In this document: one piece after another, positions 36,501 to 43,150 of the stretch | How positions within the stretch are numbered: position 1 is the stretch's first letter | Layout: the number at the start of each line of letters is the position of its first letter | The notes under the pieces: generated by a model | The model's input: the letters and a program-made list of their open reading frames with translations, nothing else | The model's database searches: none | What the model was told of the DNA's origin: nothing | Source of the DNA: an uncultured Prevotellaceae bacterium | GTDB lineage: Bacteria > Bacteroidota > Bacteroidia > Bacteroidales > Bacteroidaceae | Direction of reading: 5' to 3' | Assembly (NCBI GenBank): GCA_900321965.1 | Contig: ONYA01000008.1 | Coordinates: 1 to 64,000, forward strand | DNA: 64,000 bases | Program-made: the position numbers and the translations under genes

Positions 36501-36743
36501 TGTACGCTCTCGATCCAAACGAGGAATATAGAACTCACGTTGCTGCTTGGGAGTCTTCTCTGTGGTAAAGGTGGGCGAGGTGAAGATGAAACGCAATTCC
36601 TTTATATCCTTCAAAGCCTCTTTCAGTTCTTGAAAGGCATAAATGGAGAAACAGGAGGCCGCTATAGACAGCCGGCTTCCACTCTTTATCTGCGCTGTAA
36701 GGTCGTCGCGCAGTGTCTTGTTGATATTGTTAATCAGTTCCAC
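33516..36743 (-). CDS. SNF2/DEAD-type helicase with N-terminal PLD-like domain
   Basis: A 1075-residue protein. Residues 1-170 resemble the phospholipase D-like domain often fused to prokaryotic SNF2 helicases. Helicase motifs: SVGLGKTFSALAVI near 268, VVIDESHNFRN near 352, LMLSATPVNN near 400, and DVLIATDCISEGQNLQDCD with HWNPVRIIQRFGRIDRIGS near 790-830. The start is a GTG at 36743, preceded directly by an in-frame stop. That GTG sits at the edge of a hairpin (ACCTGT/ACAGGT), so folding may control translation. It is first in the operon with DUF4391, probably a defence module with Mod/Res. Confidence 0.88.
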   Translation of the reverse strand: MELINNINKTLRDDLTAQIKSGSRLSIAASCFSIYAFQELKEALKDIKELRFIFTSPTFTTEKTPKQQREFYIPRLDRERTLYGSEFEVKLRNELTQKAIARECAEWIREKACFKSNKTNEKMNGIINLDDVSYYPIEGFTTVELGCEKGNNAYTMINKFEAPTSKGFIDLFNQLWNDSSRLQVVTDEIIDSISNAYKENAPDFLYFVALYNIFNEFLEDISEDELPNEATGFKNSAIWNKLYNFQRDAALAVINKLEKYNGCILADSVGLGKTFSALAVIKYFESRNRTVLVLCPKKLYENWNTYRQNYVNNPLAKDRLNYDILYHTDLSREHGYSNDLDLDRVNWGNYDLVVIDESHNFRNGGKVSTDENGENPKENRYLRLMNKVIKSGVKTKVLMLSATPVNNRFGDLKNQLQLAYEGKAKAFDELLPTNKGIDDIFRQAQAAYNLWANFAPEERTTERLLRMLDFDFFKLLDAVTIARSRKHIQQYYDTSDIGTFPERLKPISRQPHLTDLDTAINYNEIFEQLQLLRLAIYAPSAFILPSQLYKYKEEESTTGHRLSIEEREQGIQRLMNIQLLKRLESSVNSFRLTLSRIRDYMQETLDTIARFQNGERRVSVDDFESADVDEDEQDFTIGKKKNRILLEDMDYISWQQEIKGDLEIIRLLLTMLESITPAHDSKLQQLVADLQHKFTHPINGDNKKVLIFTAFSDTALYLYDCLADKIKSKYGLNVALVTGDVEARSTMKLREKLDFNKVLTLFSPISKERAAIYPHLHEDIDVLIATDCISEGQNLQDCDYLINYDIHWNPVRIIQRFGRIDRIGSKNAEIQLVNYWPDMTLDEYINLKGRVEARMKVTVMTATGDDNLISPEEKDDLEYRRQQLKRLQDEVVDLEEMNSGVSIMDLGLNEFRLDLLEYINSNHDVEHTPFGLHAVVPASSQAPSGTVFVLKNRTAGVNIDHKNQLHPFYMVYISDEGEVVVDHLHPKDLLDKMRLLCKPMTKPDVKLCAQFNKETRDGLRMSKYSDLLSKAINSIISVKEQSSIDSFLEGYAGELFEEHYVGLDDFELICFLVIK

Positions 36744-37088
36744 CTGTTACCGCACGATAGTCTTAGGAGCAATCAGACTATATCTCCAGGCTTGCTTACA
36801 GGTAAACACTAAGAGACCTCAGGACACAAAAGAAGCGCGTTCATAACTCTTCTCTTGTCTCGTGAGGTCCTCGGATGTACCTGTAGTGCTAAGATACAAG
36901 TCATGCCCGCGCTATCGCACGGGCATCGGCTGACTTGTTCGAGCACTACTTCATGAAATTTCCGAGGTTCCACGAGTCTCTGAACAAATAGCTGATGCTA
37001 TTATTAACCAACTAAAATCATACCGGCACCCTGCACTCAGAGATTAATGCTTTTCAGCATACGCTGTTTACAGCTGCTTGCCGATACT
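36744..37088 (-). promoter_or_regulatory. 345-base structured leader of the helicase operon
   Basis: Untranslated leader running from the promoter at 37094-37101 to the GTG at 36743. From 5' to 3' it holds: a possible helix TATCGGCA/TGCCGGTA (37079-37086 with 37021-37028), which crosses TCTCTGA/TCAGAGA and so could form a pseudoknot; the large hairpin at 36859-36976; a short ORF MNALLLCPEVS; and hairpins ATAGTCT/AGACTAT and ACCTGT/ACAGGT next to the start codon. No long coding frame is present. Confidence 0.55.
36859..36976 (-). ncRNA. multi-helix hairpin, structured RNA candidate A
   Basis: Five nested helices with perfect complementarity: 36859-36864/36971-36976 (6 bp), 36869-36875/36961-36967 (7 bp), 36883-36890/36942-36949 (8 bp), 36896-36903/36931-36938 (8 bp) and 36904-36909/36920-36925 (6 bp). 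Minus strand is inferred from the promoter and downstream gene. The boundary words GGAACCT and AGGACCTC recur in the same geometry in the hairpin at 60621-60741. No known RNA family was recognised. Confidence 0.6.
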
Positions 37089-37093
37089 TGCTG

Positions 37094-37126
37094 CAAAGAT
37101 ACGAAAAGTTTATTAGATTCCACAAA
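37094..37126 (-). promoter_or_regulatory. promoter of the helicase operon leader
   Basis: TATCTTTG (37094-37101) with TTTG (37123-37126) 21 bases upstream on the minus strand. Confidence 0.65.
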
Positions 37127-37250
37127 ATAAAAGAGAAAATATGTATATTTTGTTCGAAATTCACCTTGGTATGGCGATTTGAACTGTCCAAATTCGTCTA
37201 AACGAATCAAAAATGTTTGGTTGCCTCCCCACGATTTCAAACTGCCAAGA

Positions 37251-37315
37251 AAAATGCACGAAAACGGTCGCAGAGGGGTGTTTTTACTATGTTAGCGATC
37301 GTTTTCGTGCATTTT
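37251..37315. terminator. bidirectional terminator-like hairpin
   Basis: The 21-base arms 37251-37271 and 37295-37315 are complementary with one mismatch around a 23-base loop. Each side ends in ATTTTT. On the minus strand it follows the truncated regulator gene. Confidence 0.65.
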
Positions 37316-37366
37316 TGTATAAAAAACAGCTTTCTTTTGTTCCATTACATGTAATGTTCGCATAGG

Positions 37367-37573
37367 CTATACCTTTTTTGATGCCCGTTGACGATGTTTG
37401 AGGGCGAGGTCCTGCAAGGCCCGTCCCAGCTCATCTTTCTGTGCCAGCAGCAGGATATCGTCATCGAGTTGCAGAGCATAGAGTACACGGAGATAGATAC
37501 CGATAGCAACAGTCGGCGCACCTTTCTCTATCCTGGCAATGGTCATCGGTGAATAGGTTGCGCGTTCAGCCAA
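37367..37573 (-). pseudogene. truncated XRE/HipB-like regulator
   Basis: The frame reads LAERATYSPMTIARIEKGAPT, the second half of an XRE helix-turn-helix, and continues with a complete C-terminus (LQLDDDILLLAQKDELGRALQDL). The matching codons continue upstream only to CCFAQ before an in-frame TGA, so the first helices are missing. A normal protein of this kind is about 100 residues. No HipA-like partner is adjacent. Probably a dead remnant beside the restriction island. Confidence 0.6.
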
Positions 37574-37684
37574 TTGTGCAAAACAGCATACTCAATATGA
37601 CAAACGTGCGAAAGTGAATTGGTAATAAATATCAAAAGAGGACACAAAAGTCAGGAATAATTTTGAGTATCGCAAAAAAAACAT

Positions 37685-37692
37685 TACCTTTG
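37685..37692 (+). promoter_or_regulatory. -7 element of the second polyene-type operon
   Basis: TACCTTTG followed by CACC, 29 bases before the LolA-like gene start at 37722. Confidence 0.65.
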
Positions 37693-37721
37693 CACCCTCT
37701 TAATTAAGAAAAGTACTGTTT

Positions 37722-38363
37722 ATGAAGAAAATAGCAGGGCTTCTGCTGTGTCTGATGCTGGCGCTGACGACACAGGGTCAGGGTCTGAAGAAAGCCGATG
37801 CTGCCCAGCAGCGGCAGATGATAGAACGCATCAACCGTGCGGCGGCTGGCATCACGACGCTTGAATGCCGGTTTACGCAGGTGAAGACGCTGCGCTTCCT
37901 GAACGACAAGATGACGTCGTCGGGGCGTATGCTCTTCATGGCCGATGGCGGACGGCTGCGCTGGGAGTACCAGCAGCCTTATCAGTACACGTTCGTCATC
38001 AACGGCGAGAAGGTGTACATCAAGTCGGCCCGCAACACGCAGACCATAGACATCCGCCAGAGCCGCCTCTTCCAAAGCATTGCTGAGATGATGATGAACT
38101 CGGTGACGGGCAAGAGCCTGACGTCGTCAGCAGATTTCGGCTGCACGATGTACAGTGGTGGCGACGAGTGGGTTGCCCAGCTGACGCCGAAACGTAAGGA
38201 GATGAAGAAAATGTTTAAAGAGATACGCCTGCACTTCAGTGCGCAGCAGCAGATGGTGACGCAGGTGGAGATGACTGAGCCGTCGGGCGATACGACGGTG
38301 ATTACCCTGAAAGACGTAAAGACCAATGGCCGTATTGATACGAAGATGTTTGCTGCTCGGTAG
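37722..38363 (+). CDS. LolA-like outer membrane lipoprotein carrier
   Basis: A 213-residue periplasmic carrier with signal peptide (residues 1-20, ending TQG-QG) and the LolA fold: TTLECRFTQVKTLRFLNDKMTSSGRMLFM, then LRWEYQQPYQYTFVINGEKVYI. It is not the general LolA but the cluster-type homologue found in aryl polyene loci, where it is thought to carry the lipid-linked product across the periplasm. It overlaps the next gene by 38 bases. Confidence 0.85.
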   Translation: MKKIAGLLLCLMLALTTQGQGLKKADAAQQRQMIERINRAAAGITTLECRFTQVKTLRFLNDKMTSSGRMLFMADGGRLRWEYQQPYQYTFVINGEKVYIKSARNTQTIDIRQSRLFQSIAEMMMNSVTGKSLTSSADFGCTMYSGGDEWVAQLTPKRKEMKKMFKEIRLHFSAQQQMVTQVEMTEPSGDTTVITLKDVKTNGRIDTKMFAAR

Positions 38364-38796
38364 TCTGCTGACGGTGGCCTTGTTGGCTGAGGCGGCCGAT
38401 TGGCTGCTGCCGCTGTCGGGTCGTCAGCAGTATGCTGTTCAGATAAATGCCCGCGGTGCCGAACTGACGGGCATCTGCATCATTAAGACCGACTCGGTGG
38501 GCGAGAGCCGTGGGGCGATTGTCAACGAGTTCGGCATTCACGCTATGGACTTCACGCTCTCTGCCGACCGCCGCAAGGTGAAACTGCAGAACGTGATGCC
38601 TCAGATGGACCGCTGGTATATCCGCCGCATCGTGCGCGGCGACCTGAAGGCGCTGTTTAACGAGACACGAGGTACGGGGTGCGAGGTACGAGGTAGGCGC
38701 CAGGTGACGGTCGAGGAGGACGGTACGGTGGTGCTGACGAATACGAAGTATAAACTAAGATACAGTTTTAAGCAAATAGATGATACTGAAAGATAG
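38326..38796 (+). CDS. exported protein of unknown function in the polyene-type operon
   Basis: A 156-residue protein with an N-terminal export signal (residues 1-22, RRCLLLGSLLTVALLAEAA). It has no lipobox cysteine at the cut site and no recognised domain. By position it corresponds to the small DUF3261-like periplasmic protein of other aryl polyene clusters, but the sequence match is not evident. A CGAGGTACG-type DNA repeat is embedded in frame near residues 113-123 (TRGTGCEVRGRR). The start overlaps LolA and the end overlaps the dehydratase. Confidence 0.65.
   Translation: MAVLIRRCLLLGSLLTVALLAEAADWLLPLSGRQQYAVQINARGAELTGICIIKTDSVGESRGAIVNEFGIHAMDFTLSADRRKVKLQNVMPQMDRWYIRRIVRGDLKALFNETRGTGCEVRGRRQVTVEEDGTVVLTNTKYKLRYSFKQIDDTER
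38666..38697. repeat. CGAGGTA-type repeat inside a coding region, copy 1
   Basis: Tandem CGAGGTACGGGGTGCGAGG-like units. The same words recur in the exporter gene at 41216-41380 and 42259-42300. Reading frame is preserved. Confidence 0.75.
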
Positions 38797-39136
38797 TATG
38801 TTCACCGTCACGGGTGGAACACTCGATAAGGTGGCCGTCAGGCTCAATGCCAGTCACACCATCTACCAGGCCCACTTCCCTGGCAACCCCATCACGCCCG
38901 GCGTCTGCATCGTGCAGATGATAGGCGAGCTGTTGGGCGACCGCTGCGGACGCCGTCTGTCGTTGAGCAAGATTGTGAACCTGAAGTTTGTGGCGCCCAT
39001 CTCACCCGTCGAGACGCCCGACATCGTCGTGGACTTCACGTCGGTTGACGACACGACGACGGAATGTAAGGCCAAGGGCACCATCATGGCCGGTGAGCAG
39101 TTGCTGACGAAGTATTCTTTGGTGTTTAAGGAGTAA
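38780..39136 (+). CDS. 3-hydroxyacyl-ACP dehydratase (FabZ-like)
   Basis: A 118-residue hotdog dehydratase with the catalytic FabZ motif intact: HTIYQAHFPGNPITPG, including the active-site histidine, and QMIGELLGDR carrying the acidic residue. It removes water from 3-hydroxyacyl-ACP to give the conjugated double bonds. Shorter than housekeeping FabZ (about 145). It probably complements the histidine-less homologue at 14087-14542. Confidence 0.85.
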   Translation: MILKDSMFTVTGGTLDKVAVRLNASHTIYQAHFPGNPITPGVCIVQMIGELLGDRCGRRLSLSKIVNLKFVAPISPVETPDIVVDFTSVDDTTTECKAKGTIMAGEQLLTKYSLVFKE

Positions 39137-39172
39137 AGGGAGTAAGGAGTAAAGGGAGTAAGTAGTAAGGAG

Positions 39173-39940
39173 ATGGAGAGTGTCAGGCAGGTGATGAACG
39201 ACCGCAAGGTCTGCGTGGTGATTCCTACGTACAACAACGCGGGAACCATCTGCGACGTGGTGCGGCGCGTGGCTGCGCTGACAGAACATATCGTGGTGGT
39301 GGTCGACGGCTGTACCGACGACACCCGCCAGCGCTTGGACGAGCTGAAGGACCTGCCGCTGCAGGTGGTGGACTACGCCGAGAACCGCGGCAAGGGTCAC
39401 GCCCTGCTCATGGGTTTCAAGCACGCCATCAACCGAGGTTACGAGTACGCTATTACGCTCGACAGCGACGGCCAGCACATGCCCGAGGACATTCCGCAGT
39501 TCGTTGAGGCGTTAGTGGAGCATCCCGAGGCCCTCATCGTCGGCGCCCGCAACCTGCAGGCCGAGAACATGCCTGGCGGCAACACCTTTGCCAATAAGTT
39601 CTCAAACTTCTGGTTCAAGGTGCAGACGGGGGTCAGCCTGCCCGACACGCAGACGGGCTACCGCCTCTATCCGCTCCGGCGGCTGTCGGGCGTACATTTC
39701 ATCACGTCGCGCTACGAGGCCGAACTGGAGTTGCTGGTCTTTGCCGCATGGGCAGGTGTCAAGCTGGTGTCGGTGCCCGTTAGGGTGTACTATCCGCCTG
39801 AGGGTGAGCGTGTCACACACTTCCGGCCGTTGGCCGACTTCGGACGCATCTCGCTGTTGAATACGGCGTTTTGCGTCGTAGCTGTCTTCTATGGATGGCC
39901 GAAGGCGCTGGTGAGGAAAATTAAAAAATTGAAGAATTGA
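39173..39940 (+). CDS. family 2 glycosyltransferase
   Basis: A 255-residue GT-A fold enzyme: VCVVIPTYNNAGTI at the N-terminus, VVVDGCTDDT, and the metal-binding DxD in ITLDSDGQHMPED near residue 100. TQTGYRLYPL near 160 is typical of the dolichyl-phosphate-mannose-synthase-like group. It acts at the inner membrane. Aryl polyene clusters carry such an enzyme. The upstream spacer consists of tandem GGAGTAA words. Confidence 0.88.
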   Translation: MESVRQVMNDRKVCVVIPTYNNAGTICDVVRRVAALTEHIVVVVDGCTDDTRQRLDELKDLPLQVVDYAENRGKGHALLMGFKHAINRGYEYAITLDSDGQHMPEDIPQFVEALVEHPEALIVGARNLQAENMPGGNTFANKFSNFWFKVQTGVSLPDTQTGYRLYPLRRLSGVHFITSRYEAELELLVFAAWAGVKLVSVPVRVYYPPEGERVTHFRPLADFGRISLLNTAFCVVAVFYGWPKALVRKIKKLKN

Positions 39941-39990
39941 AGAATTGAAGTTCTCAAAGAATTGAAGAATTGAAAAATTGAAATATTAAG

Positions 39991-42900
39991 ATGGTCAAGG
40001 TGTTTTTCGGCATATACACATTCCTTTCTGCCCACCGTTGGTGGACGGGTGGGGGATTGGTGCTCTTGTTAGCCGCTATGCTGACCTTGGCCCTCCGCAT
40101 CAGCTACGAAGAAGATATTGCGCGCTTCCTGCCTCAGGGCGAGGAACAGCAGGACTATCACGAGGCCGTCGAACAGCTGTCGAGCCAGAGCCGTATCGTC
40201 GTCGTCTTCACAGGTCAGAAGGATTCGGTGAAACAGGCGTTGGACGCCTTCGAACAGCATTTCGAGGCTGTCGATACCGCCCAGACGGTCAGCGACCTGC
40301 AGGTGACGGTCGACGAGACACGGATGCTCGACGTGCTGACCTTTGTCAGCGAGAATGCGCCCTACTATCTGACGCCGACTGACTACCAGCGTATGGACTC
40401 GCTGCTGGCACAGCCCGACTACGTGGCCGAACAGTTGTCGGCCGACAAACAACTGTTGCTGTTGCCTACCGGCGGAATGGCCACTACGACCTTGGCTAAC
40501 GACCCGCTGCAGCTCTTTGCACCCATTATGGGGCGTCTGCAGCAGCTGGGACGCAGCAGCCATTTTGCCGTCGACGAGGGCTATGTCTTTACTGCCGACG
40601 GCTGTCACGGTCTGGCATTCCTGACATCGCCATACGGCACAAGCGAGACCGCACATAACGCCGAACTCTCGGCGATGCTCGACGAGGCGATGGCTCGCAC
40701 CGCAAGCGACTGCCCTTCTGTCAAGGTGTCGGCCGTCGGCGGACCCCTGATAGCCGTCAGCAACGCCACCCAAATCAAGCACGACTCGATGCTGGCTGTC
40801 GCCATCTCCGTAGTGCTCATCCTCGCGCTGTTGCTGTGGCATTACCGCCGTCTGTACGAACTGCTGTGGATAGCGGCCTCGTTAGGCTTCGGCTGGCTCT
40901 TCGCCATTGCCGGCATGTCGCTGTTGCGCGACAGCATCTCCATCATCGTCATCGGCATTGGCAGCGTCATCATCGGTATTGCCGTCAACTATCCCCTGCA
41001 CTATCTCGACCACCTGCGCGAGACCGGCGACGGCAGTCAGACGCTGCGCGACATGGTGCCGCCACTGCTTATCGGCAATGTCACCACCGTCAGTGCCTTC
41101 CTCTGTCTGTTGTGGCTCGACGCCGCCGCACTCCGCGACTTAGGACTCTTCGGCGCACTGATGCTCGTCGGTACCATCCTGTTTGTGCTGGTGGTGATGC
41201 CGGTATTCTTGAGGCGCGAGGTACGGGATTCGGGAAAATCGAGGTGCGAGGTACGAGGTACGAGGTACGAGAATACTCTGCTGCGGAATAATCTGTGGCA
41301 AGGTAATCTCGCACCTCGTACCTCGCACCTCGTACCTCGAAACCTCGCACCTCGTACCTCGCACCTCGTACCTCGAAACCTCATTCTCCCCCTCCTTCTC
41401 ATCCTTACCCTCGTCCTCGGCTACTTCAGCCTGCAGACCTCGTTCGACAGCGACCTGCGCCACATCAACTACATGACCGACCAGCAGCGGCAGGACCTGG
41501 AATTGCTGGCACAGCTCTCGGAAGACATGCCGGCGGAGATGGCCGACATGATGCCTTCGGCTGACACCCAGGAGCAGCGTCTGCAGCTGTGGAATGACTT
41601 CTGTCAGCGCCATGCGGGACTGGCCGACAGTCTGCGGGCAGAGGCCAGCCGTCAGGGTTTTGCCGACGGCGCCTTTGAACCCTTCCTGACGCTGATGACC
41701 GGCAGGCTGCAGCCGCAACAGGCCGATTACTTTGCCCCCGTCAGCCAGTTCTTAGGCGGACAGCATCTTATCAATGCCAAGAACGTTGGGGCGCAGCTGG
41801 TAGAGATTCTGCAAGACTCGTTCAACTACGTCAGCTTTGTCTGCGGTTTCGTCGTCTTCGTCTTCCTCTGGCTGTCGTTCCGCCGGTTGGAGCTGGCCCT
41901 GCTGTCGTTCCTGCCGCTGGCCGTCAGCTGGTTGTGGATTTTAGGACTTATGCAGCTGTTGGGCATCCAGTTTAACATCGTCAACATTATCCTCGCCACC
42001 TTCATCTTCGGTCAGGGCGACGACTATACCATCTTCATTACCGAGGGACTGGTCTACGAATACACCACCGGGCGTCGCCGCCTGCAGAGCTATCGCCGCA
42101 GCGTCATCCTCTCGGCCGTCATCATGTTCATCGGCATCGGCACCCTTATCCTCGCCAAGCATCCGGCCCTGCGGTCGTTGGCAGAGGTCACCATCATCGG
42201 TATGGGTACGGTGGTGCTGATGGCCTACTACCTGCCGCCGATGGTGTTCCGGTGGCTCGTGCGAGATACGGGGTGCGAGGTACGGGATACGAGGTGCGAA
42301 GTGGCCAAGAAGCTGCCGATCACGATAGGACGCGTGCTGCGCTCGCTGTTTGCCTTGGGCTTCTTCCTCGTTTGTATCTACCTGTTTGTGCTGCCGTTCA
42401 CGTGGCTCTACTTCCGCTTGGGCAAGGTGACCGAGGAGCGTCGTTTGAAGTACCACCGCCTGCTGCAGCGCATGAGCGACTTCGTCATCCGCCGTGTGCC
42501 GGGCGTTAAGTTCTATATGGAAAACCGTGTCGGCGAGACTTTCGAGCGGCCCGCCGTCGTCGTCAGCAACCACCAGTCGCACCTCGACTTGATGTGCCTG
42601 ATGATGCTGACGCCGAAAATTGTGTTCCTCACCAACGACTGGGTGTGGCACAACCCCTTCTACGGCATGATCATCCACCGTGCCGAATACTACCCTGTGA
42701 GCAACGGCATTGAGAACCACGTAGAACAGCTGCGCGGTCTCTACGAGCGCGGCTACAGCATCTGCGTGTTCCCTGAGGGCACTCGCTCCGAGGACTGCTC
42801 CATCCTGCGTTTCCATCAGGGCGCCTTCTATTTAGCACAACAGCTTGGTGCCGACATCCTGCCCGTCTACCTGCACGGTGTGGGCCATGTGTTGCCCAAG

Positions 42901-43107
42901 CGCGACTTCCTGCTGCGCAAGGGACGTATAGATGTCGAGGTGGGCCGTCGTATGCCTGTCGGTCAGTCGCCGCTGTTGGAGTTTACCCGCGAGATGCGCC
43001 ACCACTATCAGGCGCACTACGATGAGATATGTCAGCGGATAGAAACAGACGCCTACTGGGCGCCCTACCGCAGACTCGAGAATTATTATAAGGTAATAAA
43101 CGGCTAA
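39991..43107 (+). CDS. MMPL/RND-family exporter fused to a PlsC-type acyltransferase
   Basis: A 1038-residue two-part protein. Residues 1-765 are an RND/MMPL lipid exporter: first membrane helix near 18, periplasmic loop, helix bundle (SMLAVAISVVLILALLLW, SIIVIGIGSVIIGIAV), then a second repeat (FIFGQGDDYTIFITEG, MFIGIGTLILAKH). From about 830 it is an acylglycerol-phosphate acyltransferase domain with NHQSHLDLM (HX4D) and FPEGTRSED. In other aryl polyene clusters exporter and acyltransferase are separate genes, so the fusion links transport to acylation. Both linkers carry CGAGGTA repeat-derived peptides. Confidence 0.88.
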   Translation: MVKVFFGIYTFLSAHRWWTGGGLVLLLAAMLTLALRISYEEDIARFLPQGEEQQDYHEAVEQLSSQSRIVVVFTGQKDSVKQALDAFEQHFEAVDTAQTVSDLQVTVDETRMLDVLTFVSENAPYYLTPTDYQRMDSLLAQPDYVAEQLSADKQLLLLPTGGMATTTLANDPLQLFAPIMGRLQQLGRSSHFAVDEGYVFTADGCHGLAFLTSPYGTSETAHNAELSAMLDEAMARTASDCPSVKVSAVGGPLIAVSNATQIKHDSMLAVAISVVLILALLLWHYRRLYELLWIAASLGFGWLFAIAGMSLLRDSISIIVIGIGSVIIGIAVNYPLHYLDHLRETGDGSQTLRDMVPPLLIGNVTTVSAFLCLLWLDAAALRDLGLFGALMLVGTILFVLVVMPVFLRREVRDSGKSRCEVRGTRYENTLLRNNLWQGNLAPRTSHLVPRNLAPRTSHLVPRNLILPLLLILTLVLGYFSLQTSFDSDLRHINYMTDQQRQDLELLAQLSEDMPAEMADMMPSADTQEQRLQLWNDFCQRHAGLADSLRAEASRQGFADGAFEPFLTLMTGRLQPQQADYFAPVSQFLGGQHLINAKNVGAQLVEILQDSFNYVSFVCGFVVFVFLWLSFRRLELALLSFLPLAVSWLWILGLMQLLGIQFNIVNIILATFIFGQGDDYTIFITEGLVYEYTTGRRRLQSYRRSVILSAVIMFIGIGTLILAKHPALRSLAEVTIIGMGTVVLMAYYLPPMVFRWLVRDTGCEVRDTRCEVAKKLPITIGRVLRSLFALGFFLVCIYLFVLPFTWLYFRLGKVTEERRLKYHRLLQRMSDFVIRRVPGVKFYMENRVGETFERPAVVVSNHQSHLDLMCLMMLTPKIVFLTNDWVWHNPFYGMIIHRAEYYPVSNGIENHVEQLRGLYERGYSICVFPEGTRSEDCSILRFHQGAFYLAQQLGADILPVYLHGVGHVLPKRDFLLRKGRIDVEVGRRMPVGQSPLLEFTREMRHHYQAHYDEICQRIETDAYWAPYRRLENYYKVING
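41216..41380. repeat. CGAGGTA-type inverted repeat inside the exporter gene
   Basis: About four GAGGTACGA-like units (41216-41272) are followed about 35 bases later by the complementary CTCGTACCTCGCAC units (41309-41376), together able to form a long hairpin. In frame they encode CEVRGTRYE and two APRTSHLVPRNL copies, between membrane helices of the two exporter halves. A further copy lies at 42259-42300. Confidence 0.8.
42259..42300. repeat. CGAGGTA-type repeat inside the exporter gene, linker copy
   Basis: Units GAGATACGGGGTGCGAGG and TACGGGATACGAGGTGCGA encode VRDTGCEVRDTRCEV at the junction between the last exporter helix and the acyltransferase part. Confidence 0.75.
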
Positions 43108-43150
43108 ATCGTAAATAGTAAATTGTCAAAAATAAATCGTAAATAGTAAT

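Noticed and set aside
36859-36976. Hairpin A as 6S RNA, tmRNA, SRP or RNase P RNA
   Set aside because: Conserved words and domain layouts of those RNAs were not seen, and a second unrelated-sequence copy exists in the same window.
37037-37240. 67-residue open frame on the minus strand
   Set aside because: Crosses the helicase operon promoter; no domain or start evidence.
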